64,000 nucleotides of DNA from Chrysemys picta bellii (Eukaryota > Chordata > Testudines > Emydidae), in the NCBI RefSeq assembly GCF_011386835.1, contig NC_088796.1:71499468-71563467 (forward strand), written 5' to 3'. The notes under the pieces are model-generated. The model was not told where the DNA came from, did no database searches, and saw only the letters and a list, made by a program, of their open reading frames with translations. Positions 22,049-33,047 of this stretch are shown piece after piece (the stretch's first letter is position 1; each line of letters begins with the position of its first letter). The position numbers and the translations under genes were made by a program.

Positions 22049-23838
22049 AGCAAGTTAAAGAAGTATGGGCTGGATGAATGGACTATTAGGTGGATAGAAA
22101 GCTGACTAGATTGTCGGGCTCAACGGCCCCATGTCTAGTTGGCAGCCGGTATCAAGCGGAGTGCCCCAGGGGTTGGGCCTGGGCCGTGTTCCAGCTAATT
22201 TTCCCCACCCATTTGCAGAATTAATTTTGTTATGTGCACCAATATAGAGGCGATATGTGAGGTTTGCGGTGCAGGGGTGTGAGGACTCCAGCTGGGGGTG
22301 CGGGCTCTGGGGGTGGGGCTGGGGATGAGGGGTTTGGGGTGCGGGAGGAGGCTCTGGGGCTAAGGCATGGAGAGAGGACCCCACACACACACCTCCCCCA
22401 GCTCTCTTGCCCCTCAGCAACACCTGGGCTGTGAGGGAGAGGTTCCTTTCCCCGCAGCAGCAGCAGCAGCTCTGGGGTTGGGGCTGCAGGATAGGTGCCC
22501 CTTCCCTGGCCCTGGCAGGTCCAGGCCGGGGCTGGATTCAGGCTTGGGGAGGAGTGCTCCAGCTGTGCCTGGGGCCGCGCCGCCCTGGGCACGCCTGGGT
22601 TCAGCCTGGGCCGCTCCGGCCGCACGTGGGTCCACACCACCCTGGCTGCACCTGGGTCTGGGCTGGGCCAGGCCGCTCTGTTCATGCTTGGGTCTGCACT
22701 GCCCTGAGCCGCGCCTGGGTCCGGGCTGGGCCGGGCCGCTCCTGGCTCCAGGCCATGGGGTTGGGGGAGAGGCACCCCTCTCCCGGCTGGTCCCCAGCTA
22801 CAGCCGGTCCCCAGGCAGGTTCCCTGAGCACCTGTGTGGCGCTAAACAGACTGATGCGTGGCCGCGCAGCTTACCGGGAACTTACGTCTTGGGGTCAGTT
22901 TTGTTCAACATCTTCATTAATGATCTGGATGATGGGGTGGATTGTACCCTCGGCAAGTTTGCGGATGACACTAACCTGGAGGGGGGGGGGGTGAAGTAGA
23001 TGCGCTGGAGGGTAGGGATAGGGTCCAGAGTGACCTAGACAAATTGGAGGATTGGGCCAAAAGAAATCTGATGAGGCTCAACAAGGACAAGGCCAAAGTC
23101 CTGCACTTAGGATGGAAAAATCCCATGCACCACTCCAGGCTGGGGACCGACTGGTTAAGCAGCAGGTTCTGCAGAACAGGACCTGGGCATTACAGTGGAT
23201 GAGCAGCTGGCTATGAGTCAAGAAGACTAATGGCATATTGGGCTGCATTAGTAGGGGCATTGCCAGCAGATTGAGGGATGTGATCATTCCCCTCTATTTG
23301 ACACTGGTGGCGCCACATCTGGAGTAGTGTGTCCAGTTTTGGTTACCCCCACCCCCACCATCACTGAAAGGATTTGGACAAATTGAAGAGAGTCCAGCAG
23401 AGGGCAATGAAAACGATTAGGGGGCTGGGGCACATGACTTATGAGGAGCTTCTAAGGGATCTGGGGTTATTTAGTCTGCAGAAGAGAAGAGTGGGGGGGG
23501 GGGGGAATTTGATATCAGCCTTCAACTACCTGAAGGGGGTTCCAAAGAGGATGGAGCTAGGCTGTTCTCAGTGGTGGCAGATGACGGAGCAATGGTCTCA
23601 AGTTGCAGTGCGGGAGGTCTAGGTTGAATATTAGGAAAAACTATTTCACTAGGAGGATGGTGAAGCACTGGAATGGGTTACCTAGGGAGGTGGTGGAATC
23701 TCAATCCATAGAGGTTTTTAAGGCCTGGCTTGACAAAGCCCTGGCTGGGACGATTTAGTTGGGATTGTTCCTGCTTTGAGGAGGGGGTTGGACTAGCTGA
23801 CCTCCTGAGGTCTCTTCCAACTCTCATCTTCTCTGATT
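22049..23838 (+). repeat. CR1 LINE, 3' half including RT, interrupted
   Basis: Plus-strand CR1 ORF2 text with frame damage: [79 protein letters not shown], and near 23630 the NYFTRRMVKHWNGLPREVVE block. It ends at the CR1 3' terminus CTTCTCTGATTCT. A 0.7-kb GC-rich repeat interrupts it at about 22186-22888. Confidence 0.9.
22186..22888. mobile_element. GC-rich repeat inserted in the CR1
   Basis: It interrupts the CR1 between GGTTGGGCCTGGGCC and GGGGTCAGTTTTGTTC. It begins GTGTTCCAGCTAATTTTCC and ends CAGCTTACCGGGAACTTACG. The interior has minisatellite-like GC-rich units (CTGGGTCCGGGCTGGGCC-type, 22560-22740). The long ORFs across it are compositional. No family assigned. Confidence 0.55.
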
Positions 23839-24144
23839 CTCTCTGCTCCCTAGCCAGATCCCCAGTGCACCTCCAGCTCCGGGCAGTCTCTGTTTCCCAC
23901 CACCTGTGCGACCCCTCCTGTCTCCCTGGAGCTGAGCTGCCTGGGACTGGTGCAGAAGCTGGCCAATCTCAGCCAGTTGATTGGGGGCAGTGTGGGGGGG
24001 GGGAGGCTGGGTCCCTCCAGGCAAGTGGGTCCTGAGGGAGTCTGGCTGGGGCAGGCTCTGGCCTGGCTGATCATGCCAGTCCTGGGGAGCTGGAGTGATT
24101 CTCTGCCCCAGGACCAGCCCTGGCTGCACTAGCAGCTCAACCTA

Positions 24145-24380
24145 CCCTGTTTCCCCGAAAATAAGACAGTGTCTTATATTAATTTTTGCTCCCAAAGATG
24201 CGCTAGGTCTTATTTTCAGGGGATGTCTTATTTTTCAGAAATGAAAAATGCCTTATTATCGGTGGATGCCTTATTATCGGGGAGGTCTTATTATCGGGGG
24301 GATGCCTTATATTACAACGAGAGGCAAAACTGTAAGTAGGCCTTATTTTCGGAGGATGTCTTATTTTCGGGGAAACAGGG
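24145..24380. mobile_element. Tc1/mariner-type MITE with long inverted repeats
   Basis: 24-bp perfect terminal inverted repeats beginning CCCTGTTTCCCCGAAAATAA. The dinucleotide TA sits on both sides (24143-24144 and 24381-24382). The inside consists of short repeated blocks (GATGCCTTATTATCGG, GGTCTTATTATCGGGG). TA target plus long ends suggests a Tc1/mariner-like MITE. Confidence 0.8.
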
Positions 24381-25919
24381 TAGCAGACACAGTCGCCTCC
24401 CAGCAGGGCCAATGAGTGTGGCCGGGAGGCAGGGCATGGGGGAGTGGGCCTCTGGGGAACCTGGGGGCGGGTGCTGGCCTATGAGAGAGCGGGGAAGATC
24501 TGTGTGTTGGGGCTCTGGGGAGTGGGGATTCTGGGCAGTTATGGGGCTGTGGGCAGGGGGACACAGGACAGGGGTGGTGGTGTGCAGGGTGCTGTGCATT
24601 TGTGGTAGGGTTGGGGGGGCTCTGGATCCAAGGGGGCTCTGGCCATAGGAAATCGGGGGGGGGGGGGGGCGGCGGAACATGGCCACTGTGCGTCTTGCCA
24701 CTGCCGGTTTGTAAATAGTGCCCTCGCACTGGGCTGGACAGAGTGGGGCTGCCCCTGCCATGCCATGCCATACCCCTGGCCAGCCACTCGCTCTGGGGGC
24801 CGGCCCCCCCCTGCACCATGCTCCATTGCCCCCATAGGGGCCCACAAAAGGTTAATCTGGCCCTGCCTCTACTAGAATCATGCAACCGATCAATTCCTTC
24901 TTTATTTCCTCAACCGCAGGCAGGCCTGACTCACCGTGGCTAATGCTGGGACTGGTGCCGTGTTCCAGCAGTCCCAAGCAGAAGTGAGAATGGAGTGCTT
25001 AAAACTAGAGCGGAGCAAGGAGAGCGAGTTTGGCATCCTAAGTTTCACTGTCTGTAATGCATATGCTGACACTGGTACCTATGTGATTTTTATCTTCAGC
25101 TGCTGCCACCCCAGCCTCCAGGGTTTCCCCCTCCACCCTGTGGAAGCCCTGAGCCAGATAAGGAGGAGGAAGAAGGGGATGCCGAGTTCAAAGAGATCCT
25201 GCAAACCAGTGGTGCATCAGACCATGAGCATGGGACCTGGAGGGTGCCCACTGCAGACAGCCCAACAAAAGAAAGACCAGAGAGGAGAAAGGCCCAGCAG
25301 GAAAATGAGATGATGCACCAGGACATAATGGGGCTGCTTAGGCAGTTGGTGGTGCTGCAGGTTCAACAATTCCAGGTTCACCTCCCTCTGAAGCCCATTG
25401 AGAACTTAATATTGGGCCCTTCCTAACTACTCCCCCCCCCCAATACTCTCTGTGGCATCGGGGTCGCTACACTACCCCTTCCACTCCCCACCAGGGGACA
25501 TTACACATACTTACAGCTTCACATACACTGACCCGGGAAGGCCCACAGGTGGTGTAGGTGAAAAATAAAATGAAATAAATTGAGAATAAAACTTACAAAG
25601 TTTTTAATGTATTTGTGTTAGAGTTGCATGGGGTTTTTTTACACTGATTTTGTTACAGAATAAAAATTCTATTATTTGGAACATGAATTCATCTTTATTA
25701 GTTCACAGCAGATGCTGCCAGGTACTCAGCAGTCCTAAAAGAAACCAATTTTCCTTTTACTGCACAGTGTCACACAACCCATAGGACCATTCACAAACAA
25801 AATTAATAGGTACATTGACAATGTTATATTCCTACATGTACAGCAATCACCACATGATTCCTGCCAGGCCACAAAAGAGCAGGGCCAGGTAGAGCACACT
25901 ACTATGGTTCACTGTTAAA

Positions 25920-26558
25920 ATGGTCTTTCAAAACCTCCCTCAGCTCTATAGCTCTACGTTGAGCCTTGTATCTGGCTGGTCAAATTCAGCAGAAAGGCAC
26001 TCCACCTCCACCCTGGTGGAAATTTTTCCCCCTTTGTGTCACAGATATCATGCAGGACATGGCATGCAGCTCTAATCATTGGGATTCAGTGAGAAAAATA
26101 TCCCAATCTTGTGAGTAGAGATTCATGGCCCTGCACACTTGTATCACAATGGCCTCTGTGGTGAATTTCCCAACTCCGAATTGATTCCTGACTCACCATA
26201 ATCTGGCATTGCAAGTTTCCAGAATGTGATCGCCACTCGCTTCTCCACTGTCAGTGCAGCTCTGGTTTTGGTGTCCCTTGGCTGGAGGAAACTCGATGCA
26301 CAGATCCAGGAATGTGACCTTGAGCATCCATAAGTTCTGCAGCCACTGCTTGTCATCCCAAACCTGCATTACAATGCAATCCCACCGATCAATGCTTGGG
26401 TCTTGGGCCCAGAAAGGACACTCCACTATCTGAAGCTGTTCCGAGACTGCCACCAACACCATTGAATTGGTTCCCTCTATAGCTGACAGCAATCTCGCCT
26501 CCAAGAACTCATCATGTTCCCCACTCATTGGGTTCTTCTTGTGGCTCTGCAAATACTC
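25920..26558 (-). pseudogene. Harbinger DDE transposase (copy A), internally deleted
   Basis: Relative of vertebrate HARBI1-type nucleases that cut and join transposon ends. On the minus strand 26558-26150 gives the N-terminal region: YLQSHKKNPMSGEHDEFLE, RWDCIVMQVWDDKQWLQNLW, TFLDLCIEFPPAKG. From about 26260 the frame shifts, with ALTVEKRVAITFWKLAMPD continuing in another frame. The sequence then skips to a C-terminal-like tail at 26110-25930 (HAMSCMISVTQRG, corresponding to the AACCVLRNLCESKG block of copy B). The whole DDE catalytic core, present in copy B at 57900-57400, is missing, so this copy cannot encode transposase. The 5' side is cut by the hAT-like insert at 26559. Confidence 0.75.
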
Positions 26559-26871
26559 CAGTGGCACAGCGGGGCTAAGGCAGGCTCCCTGTCTGCCCTG
26601 GCCCCACTGTCAGAAGCGGCCTACTTATCCATGCAACCCCTGGGGGGGGCGGGGCTCTGCATGTTGTCTCCACCCGCAGACACCATCCTGGGAGCTCCCG
26701 TTGGCCACAGTTCCCGGCCAATAGGAGCTGCGGAGTTGGCGCTCAGGGCAAGGGCAGTGCACAGAGACCCTCTGCCCTCCCCAGGGGGCGCAGGGACGTG
26801 CTGGCTGCTTCTGGGAGCAGTGCAGAGCCAGGGCAGGTAAGGAGTGTGCCTTAGCCCCACTGTGCCGCCAG
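26559..26871. mobile_element. hAT-like non-autonomous insert
   Basis: Left end CAGTGGCACAGCGGGGCTAA; the right end, reverse complemented, contains TGGCGGCACAGTGGGGCTAA. The inverted similarity runs about 28 bp. It interrupts the transposase leader between CAAATACTC and the sequence resuming near 26976. A second, unrelated repeat fragment (26874-26975, ending GAGGGTTGGCGGTCCTA) follows directly. Confidence 0.65.
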
Positions 26872-27108
26872 ACTTTTAGTGGCCTAAAATCTCCCAGTTT
26901 GGCTTCAGTAGCCTCTGGGAGATAGAACCCGATTCTGGCAGACTCCCAGCGAAACTGGGAGGGTTGGCGGTCCTACTCCAGGGCCATGCGCCCTGTGCTT
27001 GCAACGCTCATGAGAATAGTGCACCACTGTGCAGCTCCATGATTGTGTCAGAGATGGCGGCCAGCGAGGATGTAACTTCAGTTGACATAATTTGTAGACA
27101 TGGCCTGA

Positions 27109-27838
27109 GAACTGAGTCCATGTAGAGATCTCACAACCAAAGGTTTGCTCCCTCCATTTTCTGATGAAGCTTTTCAACCCAGATTGGAAATGTCATGTAA
27201 GCACTGAGCTTGCTGTATACTTAAAGCCTCCTCAGTGTAAACACAAAATATTCTATATTCCCTTGATGCGCACATCTACCATTGACACGCTTTTATTTCT
27301 CCTGATGTTGCACAATATCAGCAAACAAAAATTATGTTTAGTGACATTTAAGTTTGCAGCAGGACACATCCCAGCCACCAAAAATACCTTAAATAACTGA
27401 CAATAAGAAGCTAAGGGGAAAGACTTCTGCATTCTGTTTCTTCTTCATATTGCCTCCAACACTGTCAATAACACACTCCACGTCCATGTCCAAAAGATAC
27501 CCAATGTCATCAAACTTGCTGTTTACTGCAAAACATTAACAATGACCTTATATGCTTTTTATACCAACAGATCAGCCCATCTGACTGTCACACATTTCAC
27601 ACAGTTGGGAATGTGTGTACATGGTAGAATCTGTTTATAGTGAAGTCAAACAAGTAAACAGCTAGATTAGATTGCCAAATTTCAAACGCCAGTGTCTGTG
27701 AAGTGCACATGCAACGCCCAGATTTGCACACATAAGCCTGGCAACTGCATGTGTATATAGATTCATATAGGTATGTAAATAACTTACCTGATACTGAAAA
27801 ATGCTGAGTACCTACACACTTCTATTGAATGTCTGTGT
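27109..27838. other. no feature recognised
   Basis: AT-rich sequence between two transposons; no ORF or repeat ends supported. Confidence 0.5.
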
Positions 27839-27846
27839 GCTTAGCA

Positions 27847-28328
27847 TAGGGTTACCATATTTTAATTTTTAAAAAGGAGGACACTCCATGGGTCCCCGGC
27901 CCCGCCCCAACTCCGCTCCTTCCCTGCCCCAACTCCGCCCCCAGCCCCGCCCCAACTCTGCCCCCTCCCCTGAACGCTCCGCCCCCTGCTCCTCCCCCTC
28001 CCCTGCTTCCCGTCAATCAAATGTTCACGGGAAGCCTCAAACAGGGAGGCAGCAGGTAAGCTGGGGCGGGGTCTGGCGCAGCTCAGTCCGGCCCCCCTGG
28101 CTGAGCGGCTCCCTTTGGCAGCTGGCCGGCCCAGGCCAAGAGGCTCTGGCCCCGGCATCTCCCGCCCGGCTGGGGCCCCGGCCAAGGGCCCGCACCCCCT
28201 GCCGAGCACCGCGCCGGCCCCGCACCGCCAGGCCCTACCTCCCTATTTTCCCGGACATGTCCGGCTTTTGGGGATTTCCCCCCGGATGGGGATTTGAGGC
28301 CCGAAAATCCGGACGTATGGTAACCCTA
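27847..28328. mobile_element. CpG-rich hAT-type MITE (482 bp), intact ends
   Basis: Ends TAGGGTTACCATA and TATGGTAACCCTA (13-bp inverted). They are flanked by a perfect 8-bp duplication GCTTAGCA (27839-27846 and 28329-28336). The interior is very GC- and CpG-rich (CCCCGCCCCAACTCCGC-type repeats) and ends with a CCCGGACATGTCCGG palindrome at about 28250. A sister copy lies at 33048-33631. No coding potential despite long GC-driven ORFs. Confidence 0.9.
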
Positions 28329-28336
28329 GCTTAGCA

Positions 28337-29963
28337 TGTTGGAACATCAGGCTACTAAATTTGTACCCCTAAACACTGACCTAGGAGCCTATTTTTGAAA
28401 GCTTTTGCTGTTAAATTAGTGACTTATTTTCTAGTGAATAAATAAAAACTAAAGCTGAAGTACTGATCAGCTACAAAATATCCTCTGATTTCATCAGCCC
28501 ACCGTTGGCCTCCCTTCTCTCACTTTCAGAACCAATGTATGTTTGTTCAAATGTTTACACTTGGTCTTCTTGCCCCAACTGTTGTGGCCACTAAGGCCTG
28601 GTTTCCCTGGAGAGGAAATGTCTCTCAGGGGCTATTTTAATTGAGAAGCTATTATCCAGTCTAAATAGCATGTCCATATGCTATTGAATTGAAACTAGGC
28701 AGCAAAAAAGATCCAGAGACAAAAAAGAGACAAAAACCACCACTTTTTCCTGAAAGTGGATTGAGTACAATAAGCAATGCAGAAAGCAGGGTTGTTTAGG
28801 ACTCCAGTTTATAAAGACAGACAATATCTAAGTTAACCACCTTGAAAAGAATGTTTATACTATCTGCTCACAAGGTTAGGAGTAGAAAGAACAAATCAGC
28901 AGTCCTTCAAGTGAACCTAATGTTTCCTGGATATAAATAGTTTGCAGTAGGTCGGAAGAAAAGAAAAAGTGCCAGCAAATTTGATGTACCTTCATATCCA
29001 TTTTACCCTCTTATCACCAGGCAGATGAAAAGTGTTTCTAGTTAATCTGTTTGTTTGAGAAAGAAGAAGATATATTTCAGTCGCATGTGGTTGCTGTAGA
29101 ATTGATTCTCTTAGAATAAATTAGCATAACACTTACTGAAAAATACAAAACTCATAAAATATTATATTGCAAAATAAAATGTAACCACAACTGTAAAATG
29201 CACCTAAGGTGAAAGTTTTTCAAAGCCTTGTCTCTCACAAGGTTGTGAAGCATTATTTGGGAACCTGGAGAATACAGAATAGTTGGTTACATGCTGTATA
29301 CTAACTGAAAACCACATTGGCACGAGCATAAAAAAAGAGCAGCCTGTTATGCGTCCAATACAGAGATGTGGCCTGTGGACTCAGTGTACCTTTGTTCTGC
29401 ATTCTACACTTGAGTGACCTCTGGCATATGCTGTTACTCTGTTCCCTAGTGCACAGCTTGGTTCCCCATACTTTATTCTGTGTTGTTTTGTGCTTTGGCA
29501 AGAACTTCTCTTCAAGCCTACTACAGGTATGGAGTATATACAGCTTGCGCCAATCATGACTTCTTTTCAGTGTACAGCACCTTTAAATGGAAAGAAATCC
29601 CCCTTCCTACTGGGGAGGCAGCAGCCATTTTGTGCCCACAAGCAATCTGCTACTGAGTAGGCACATGCTATGTGATCTGACCCTGGGCCCTTACTTTTGT
29701 TCTTTCTTGTATGGCTGTAAAACAAAATAAAGGTCATTCTAATTGAAAGGGCATAGCTGGCTCTTTGTGCATGCACAACATATTACACTGGAAATGAAGC
29801 ACTTTCAGCTTCGCATTAGGACTACTCATGCTTCACCCTGAAAAGTGTAGGTTTTTGAGTGAAGCTACTTGATGTAAAATAGAAGGCTTTGGATTAAAAA
29901 TGGGTATCGATCTAAGAGGAATGCCATGTTATTTAGTGTTGGTAAACAAATAGCTTCAAGATC
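28337..29963. other. no feature recognised
   Basis: AT-rich DNA. A short stretch at 28590-28620 (CTAAGGCCTGGTTTCCCTGG) faintly recalls a Harbinger end but has no partner. Nothing else supported. Confidence 0.45.
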
Positions 29964-29966
29964 TAA

Positions 29967-30170
29967 CAGCTTGTCTACATGGGGAAATTTCACAGAATAC
30001 CTACATCAGAGTAATTATTCCACTACAGTTATACCAGTGTAAATCCTTTGGCAAGTAATTATTTTGGAATAAAATCTCCTATTCTGGAATGGGGTTTATA
30101 CCGGTATAACTGTAGTGGAATAATTATTCCTGTATAGCAATGCTGGGAAATTTCTCCATGCAGACAAGTC
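29967..30170. mobile_element. 204-bp fold-back MITE
   Basis: Arms CTTGTCTACATGGGGAAATT (from 29970) and, inverted, CTTGTCTGCATGGAGAAATT (to 30168). Inner palindromic blocks are GTAATTATTCCACTACAG with CTGTAGTGGAATAATTATTC. TAA flanks both sides (29964-29966 and 30171-30173), a TWA-type duplication pointing to a Harbinger-like MITE (inference). Confidence 0.75.
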
Positions 30171-30269
30171 TAAGAATATGCCCTGTGTGTGACTAGAGAA
30201 TAAAACCTTCTTTAAGAGCCAGATCCTGCCCTCTCTTGTGCAACAGCAAAGCAAGAATCCAGTTTGGGG

Positions 30270-30343
30270 GCCTGTTCAAAAGCTCATTGACTCTAATAAA
30301 TACACTCCGATTAACTACAATAGGTTTTGGATCAGGCCCACAA
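30270..30343. repeat. short palindromic repeat, degenerate
   Basis: GGCCTGTTCAAAAGCTCATTG facing CAATAGGTTTTGGATCAGGCC. Same class as 18757-18832 and 35889-35961. Confidence 0.65.
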
Positions 30344-33040
30344 AGCACTAGAGATGACCTGCACGAATGCCCCAAGGAAAAACTGTCCTGATACGCTCTT
30401 GATGACAGGATAGGAAATTAGCATTGTTAAATAAGCTCAAAATGTAGTTAATTTCCCCCTCTGAAAATAGCAAAGGGAGATGATTTAGCCTCATTCTACA
30501 AATAGAAAATGCACCAATTTAACTAAATCAGTTTCTAAATTGATTAAGTTAAATTGGTGTAACCACCATTGTGTGGTCACTAGTAGATTGCAGACTGCCT
30601 TTTTTCAATTAAACTTAATTTCTGTAACGAACCAAATGAAATAGGTATTAGTCACTCTTAAATCAGTACTGCAGTATGCAAAACTTTCTCTACTACATAC
30701 AGAAATAAAAAAGAAAGAAAATCTTGCCAGGACTAAACACTAAAGGAATTCTTTCTTATATGTACTATAGTAAGAACTCTTGGGGTTTAAGATACCAGTG
30801 TACACCTCTCAAGTTCATGTTGATCAACAGACTAGTCAATGTTAAACTGAAACACTAAAACCATGCAGGAATGCCTGCAATAAACTCATTGCAAAGCCTC
30901 TGATGACAATGCCCAGTGCCACTGGTTCTCAAATGGCACTCCCTTTGGCCATCAAACTGTGTCACAGCCCTTGGCAAGACAGCATATACAACAGGCTCTT
31001 CTCAAGAAGGAAAACAGACTCTTGTGAGACCCAAAGCACCTCCTTAAACTTAATGAACAGTATCTAGCTGAACAAGTGAAAGCTTAAATTAGGCTGCTAT
31101 AAATATCGACAATCCCAATGTCAATTCTGAGTGAGATTCAATTAACTCAGATTGGTCAGAAAAAAACCCATATTCTGAAAATCAGATAATAAAGGAATGC
31201 TACATGGGGTTTTAAATTAGGCATTTTGTTGGTAGATCAGTGGTGTCAGAAACAAAGAGTCTTTTCTCTTTGAATGCAACAGCTGCTTATAAGGGCTTCT
31301 TGAAGTCATCATGAAACTTGAGCTGCACTGGAGGCAAGACTCAGAAACAAAATATCCCTAAAGAGCAGCTGTGCCTAGGAGCTCAGCACTGGTGCTAGTG
31401 CTATTAAATTTTCAACTCTGCACTCGCACAGTGAGTGTTCTGATCTCAGACAAAGCTCTGTTGCCTCTACAAGCTCTGTACAAGCCTGAGTAGAATTAGA
31501 GGAACTTTTAAACACTCACCTGATTGGAAAGCTCAGTTTTACTTATTTATTTATTTCTACTTTTCAAGACAAGCCCATCAGACATGCAAATGATGATAAT
31601 AGCCCTCTAACAGGTGATTGACAAGAGAGGAACCTCACTGATGATTAGTGAGACAGCATTTGACATTGCAGTCTCAAGAGTACAGATTAGTTTACAACGC
31701 AAATGACCCATCTTTTAGCCAGTGTCTTTCCCTACCACAGGCAGTAAGTAGAGGCCACCAGGGCGATTTTCAGTGTGTTGCCTGCCCCTAAGTAACGGGG
31801 CAAAAAGTGAAAGCAAAAGCCATTGCCAAGTTCATAGCGGGTTTTGTGAGTGTTGCTGCTGCACATTTATTATTAGAGGGGTAACACACACAAAACTTTC
31901 ATAACAGTTTACAAATTAGTCATTCTCTCATTAAATATAAAAACAGGAATTTTTTTTTTTAATTCAGAGGCCCTGAAACTGGCCCCTGAACTGGCCTTAA
32001 CGTACCAGCAGGCAACTTACTTCTCATTTGGTTTGTCAACTGGGTTGTTTTTCCTTTTGGTTTGGATTTTAATTCTGCAGAACTCCCTGAAAAGATTTCT
32101 GTGCGTAGACACACGCAACATGCCCAGGCACCAGAATGAGCCCAGATGCCAGAAATCGCTGTTGAATTGGACCAATCGTGTTCTATGTGGAAATGTGGTA
32201 TCAGGATTCCTACCACCCCAAACAGCTGCTTTGTGTTTTGTCCTTTGCCCTTCTAGGGATGATAAGTCCTACAAAGTGTAAGACAAAGTCAAATGCACAT
32301 CCAGTAGAGATGTGGAGGCCCTGGGCCCAATTCTTGAGTCCAAACTGAGCTCAGCTTAGCACAGGAACTGGAAGAGGGGGAGGTATGGTGGCATTACGTG
32401 TCTTATAATGATTGCCACGATTGGCGGTCATTCATGACTTTTGAGGTAAAAACAGTTGAGGTAGTCAGACACACATGCTCAGCACAGCTATCGCTACCTG
32501 CATTTTACAAACTTAGCACTATCATTACTCAAAATTGTAGCCTATTATTTTTATATTAGGTTGAAGACCTTGGAAGCCTGGGTTCCCCAGTAGCCTGCCA
32601 GGGAGATTGCGGGAAAGCTGGTAGGAAATCCCCCAGAGCCATGCCTGGTTTCTGTCAGAGCTTTGTCGAAATCAAGCTCACCACAGAGTGTTTTGATTTT
32701 GACAAACTGGCAAATTCTTATGAAAAAATATTTCAGTGGAATTTTTCCAACCAGCTGTACACAAAACATGGTCAAAGCAAAGCCAGTTTTCACCCTAACG
32801 TTTAAAGACATTCCTCTACAGTGAAAGTGTATTTACTGCCAAAATTCAATTTTCTACCCCTAAGTCATTTTGGTGCTGGAGCTGGTCAGAAAGTCTCATT
32901 TTTTTCATAGAGGGGGAAGCATACATTTAGCCGCTCCTCAAAATGCTGCACCATTTTTTGTACATACATGCATATCATCCCAATGCAAAGCCCAAGCCTT
33001 GAAAATGAGCATCTAAAAACAGAGGCTTAGACTGGAAGTT
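30344..33040. other. 2.7 kb with no feature recognised
   Basis: No credible ORF or repeat termini. The A/T-rich inverted text at about 30510-30560 (ACCAATTTAACTAAATCAGT facing GATTAAGTTAAATTGGTG) is a local palindrome that may be a remnant MITE. Confidence 0.45.
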
Positions 33041-33047
33041 GTTATAG

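Larger units (their letters stand above)
21844..24866. mobile_element. hAT-like repeat split by a CR1 and a MITE
   Basis: Left end CAGTGCTGGGTTTACAATGG; right end in reverse complement CAGGGCCAGATTAACCTTTT (11 of the first 15 match). The GC-rich interior (21900-22045, 23840-24142, 24383-24840) is noncoding and interrupted by the CR1 at 22049-23838 and the MITE at 24145-24380. I do not see a clean 8-bp duplication, so the boundaries and class are tentative. Confidence 0.4.
20715..25427 (+). pseudogene. Harbinger accessory Myb/SANT-like protein gene (copy A), interrupted
   Basis: Harbinger elements carry a Myb/SANT (trihelix) DNA-binding protein that helps the transposase reach the transposon ends and nucleus. 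Here 20732-20828 encodes RLDLLDLWREE and, after two in-frame stops, NSIYKQIAQ. After the CR1 insertion, 21132-21262 continues with [20 protein letters not shown] and [13 protein letters not shown]. These make up the SANT-type helices. An acidic linker (MDSEEEEGQ near 21320) leads to a likely splice donor at AGCATGG/GTGAGCC near 21432. The last exon follows TATCTTCAG at about 25099. It includes FKEILQTSGASDHEH and a coiled-coil-like AQQENEMMHQDIMGLLRQL, and stops near 25427. A frameshift lies near 25175. The long intron houses several insertions. Confidence 0.75.
19990..27105. mobile_element. Harbinger-type DNA transposon, complete ends, heavily interrupted
   Basis: The left end begins GGCCTGGTCTATACTACACA; the right end in reverse complement begins GGCCATGTCTACAAATTATG. 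TGA flanks both ends (19987-19989 and 27106-27108), a 3-bp duplication as expected for PIF/Harbinger. Inside are a plus-strand Myb/SANT gene and a convergent minus-strand transposase remnant, the standard two-gene set of this superfamily. The element has absorbed at least six insertions: a MITE at 20108, CR1 at 20829, a hAT-like repeat with a nested CR1 and a nested GC-rich repeat at 21844-24866, a TA-flanked MITE at 24145, and a hAT at 26559. All genes are dead. Confidence 0.8.

Noticed and set aside
22230..22999. ORFs of about 180-210 aa in GC-rich DNA
   Set aside because: They run across a non-coding GC-rich repeat and into CR1 sequence, with no domain and the same openness in several frames.
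24312..24885. Overlapping minus-strand ORFs of about 175 aa
   Set aside because: Proline/serine-rich translation of a GC-rich transposon interior and a MITE; no conserved motif.
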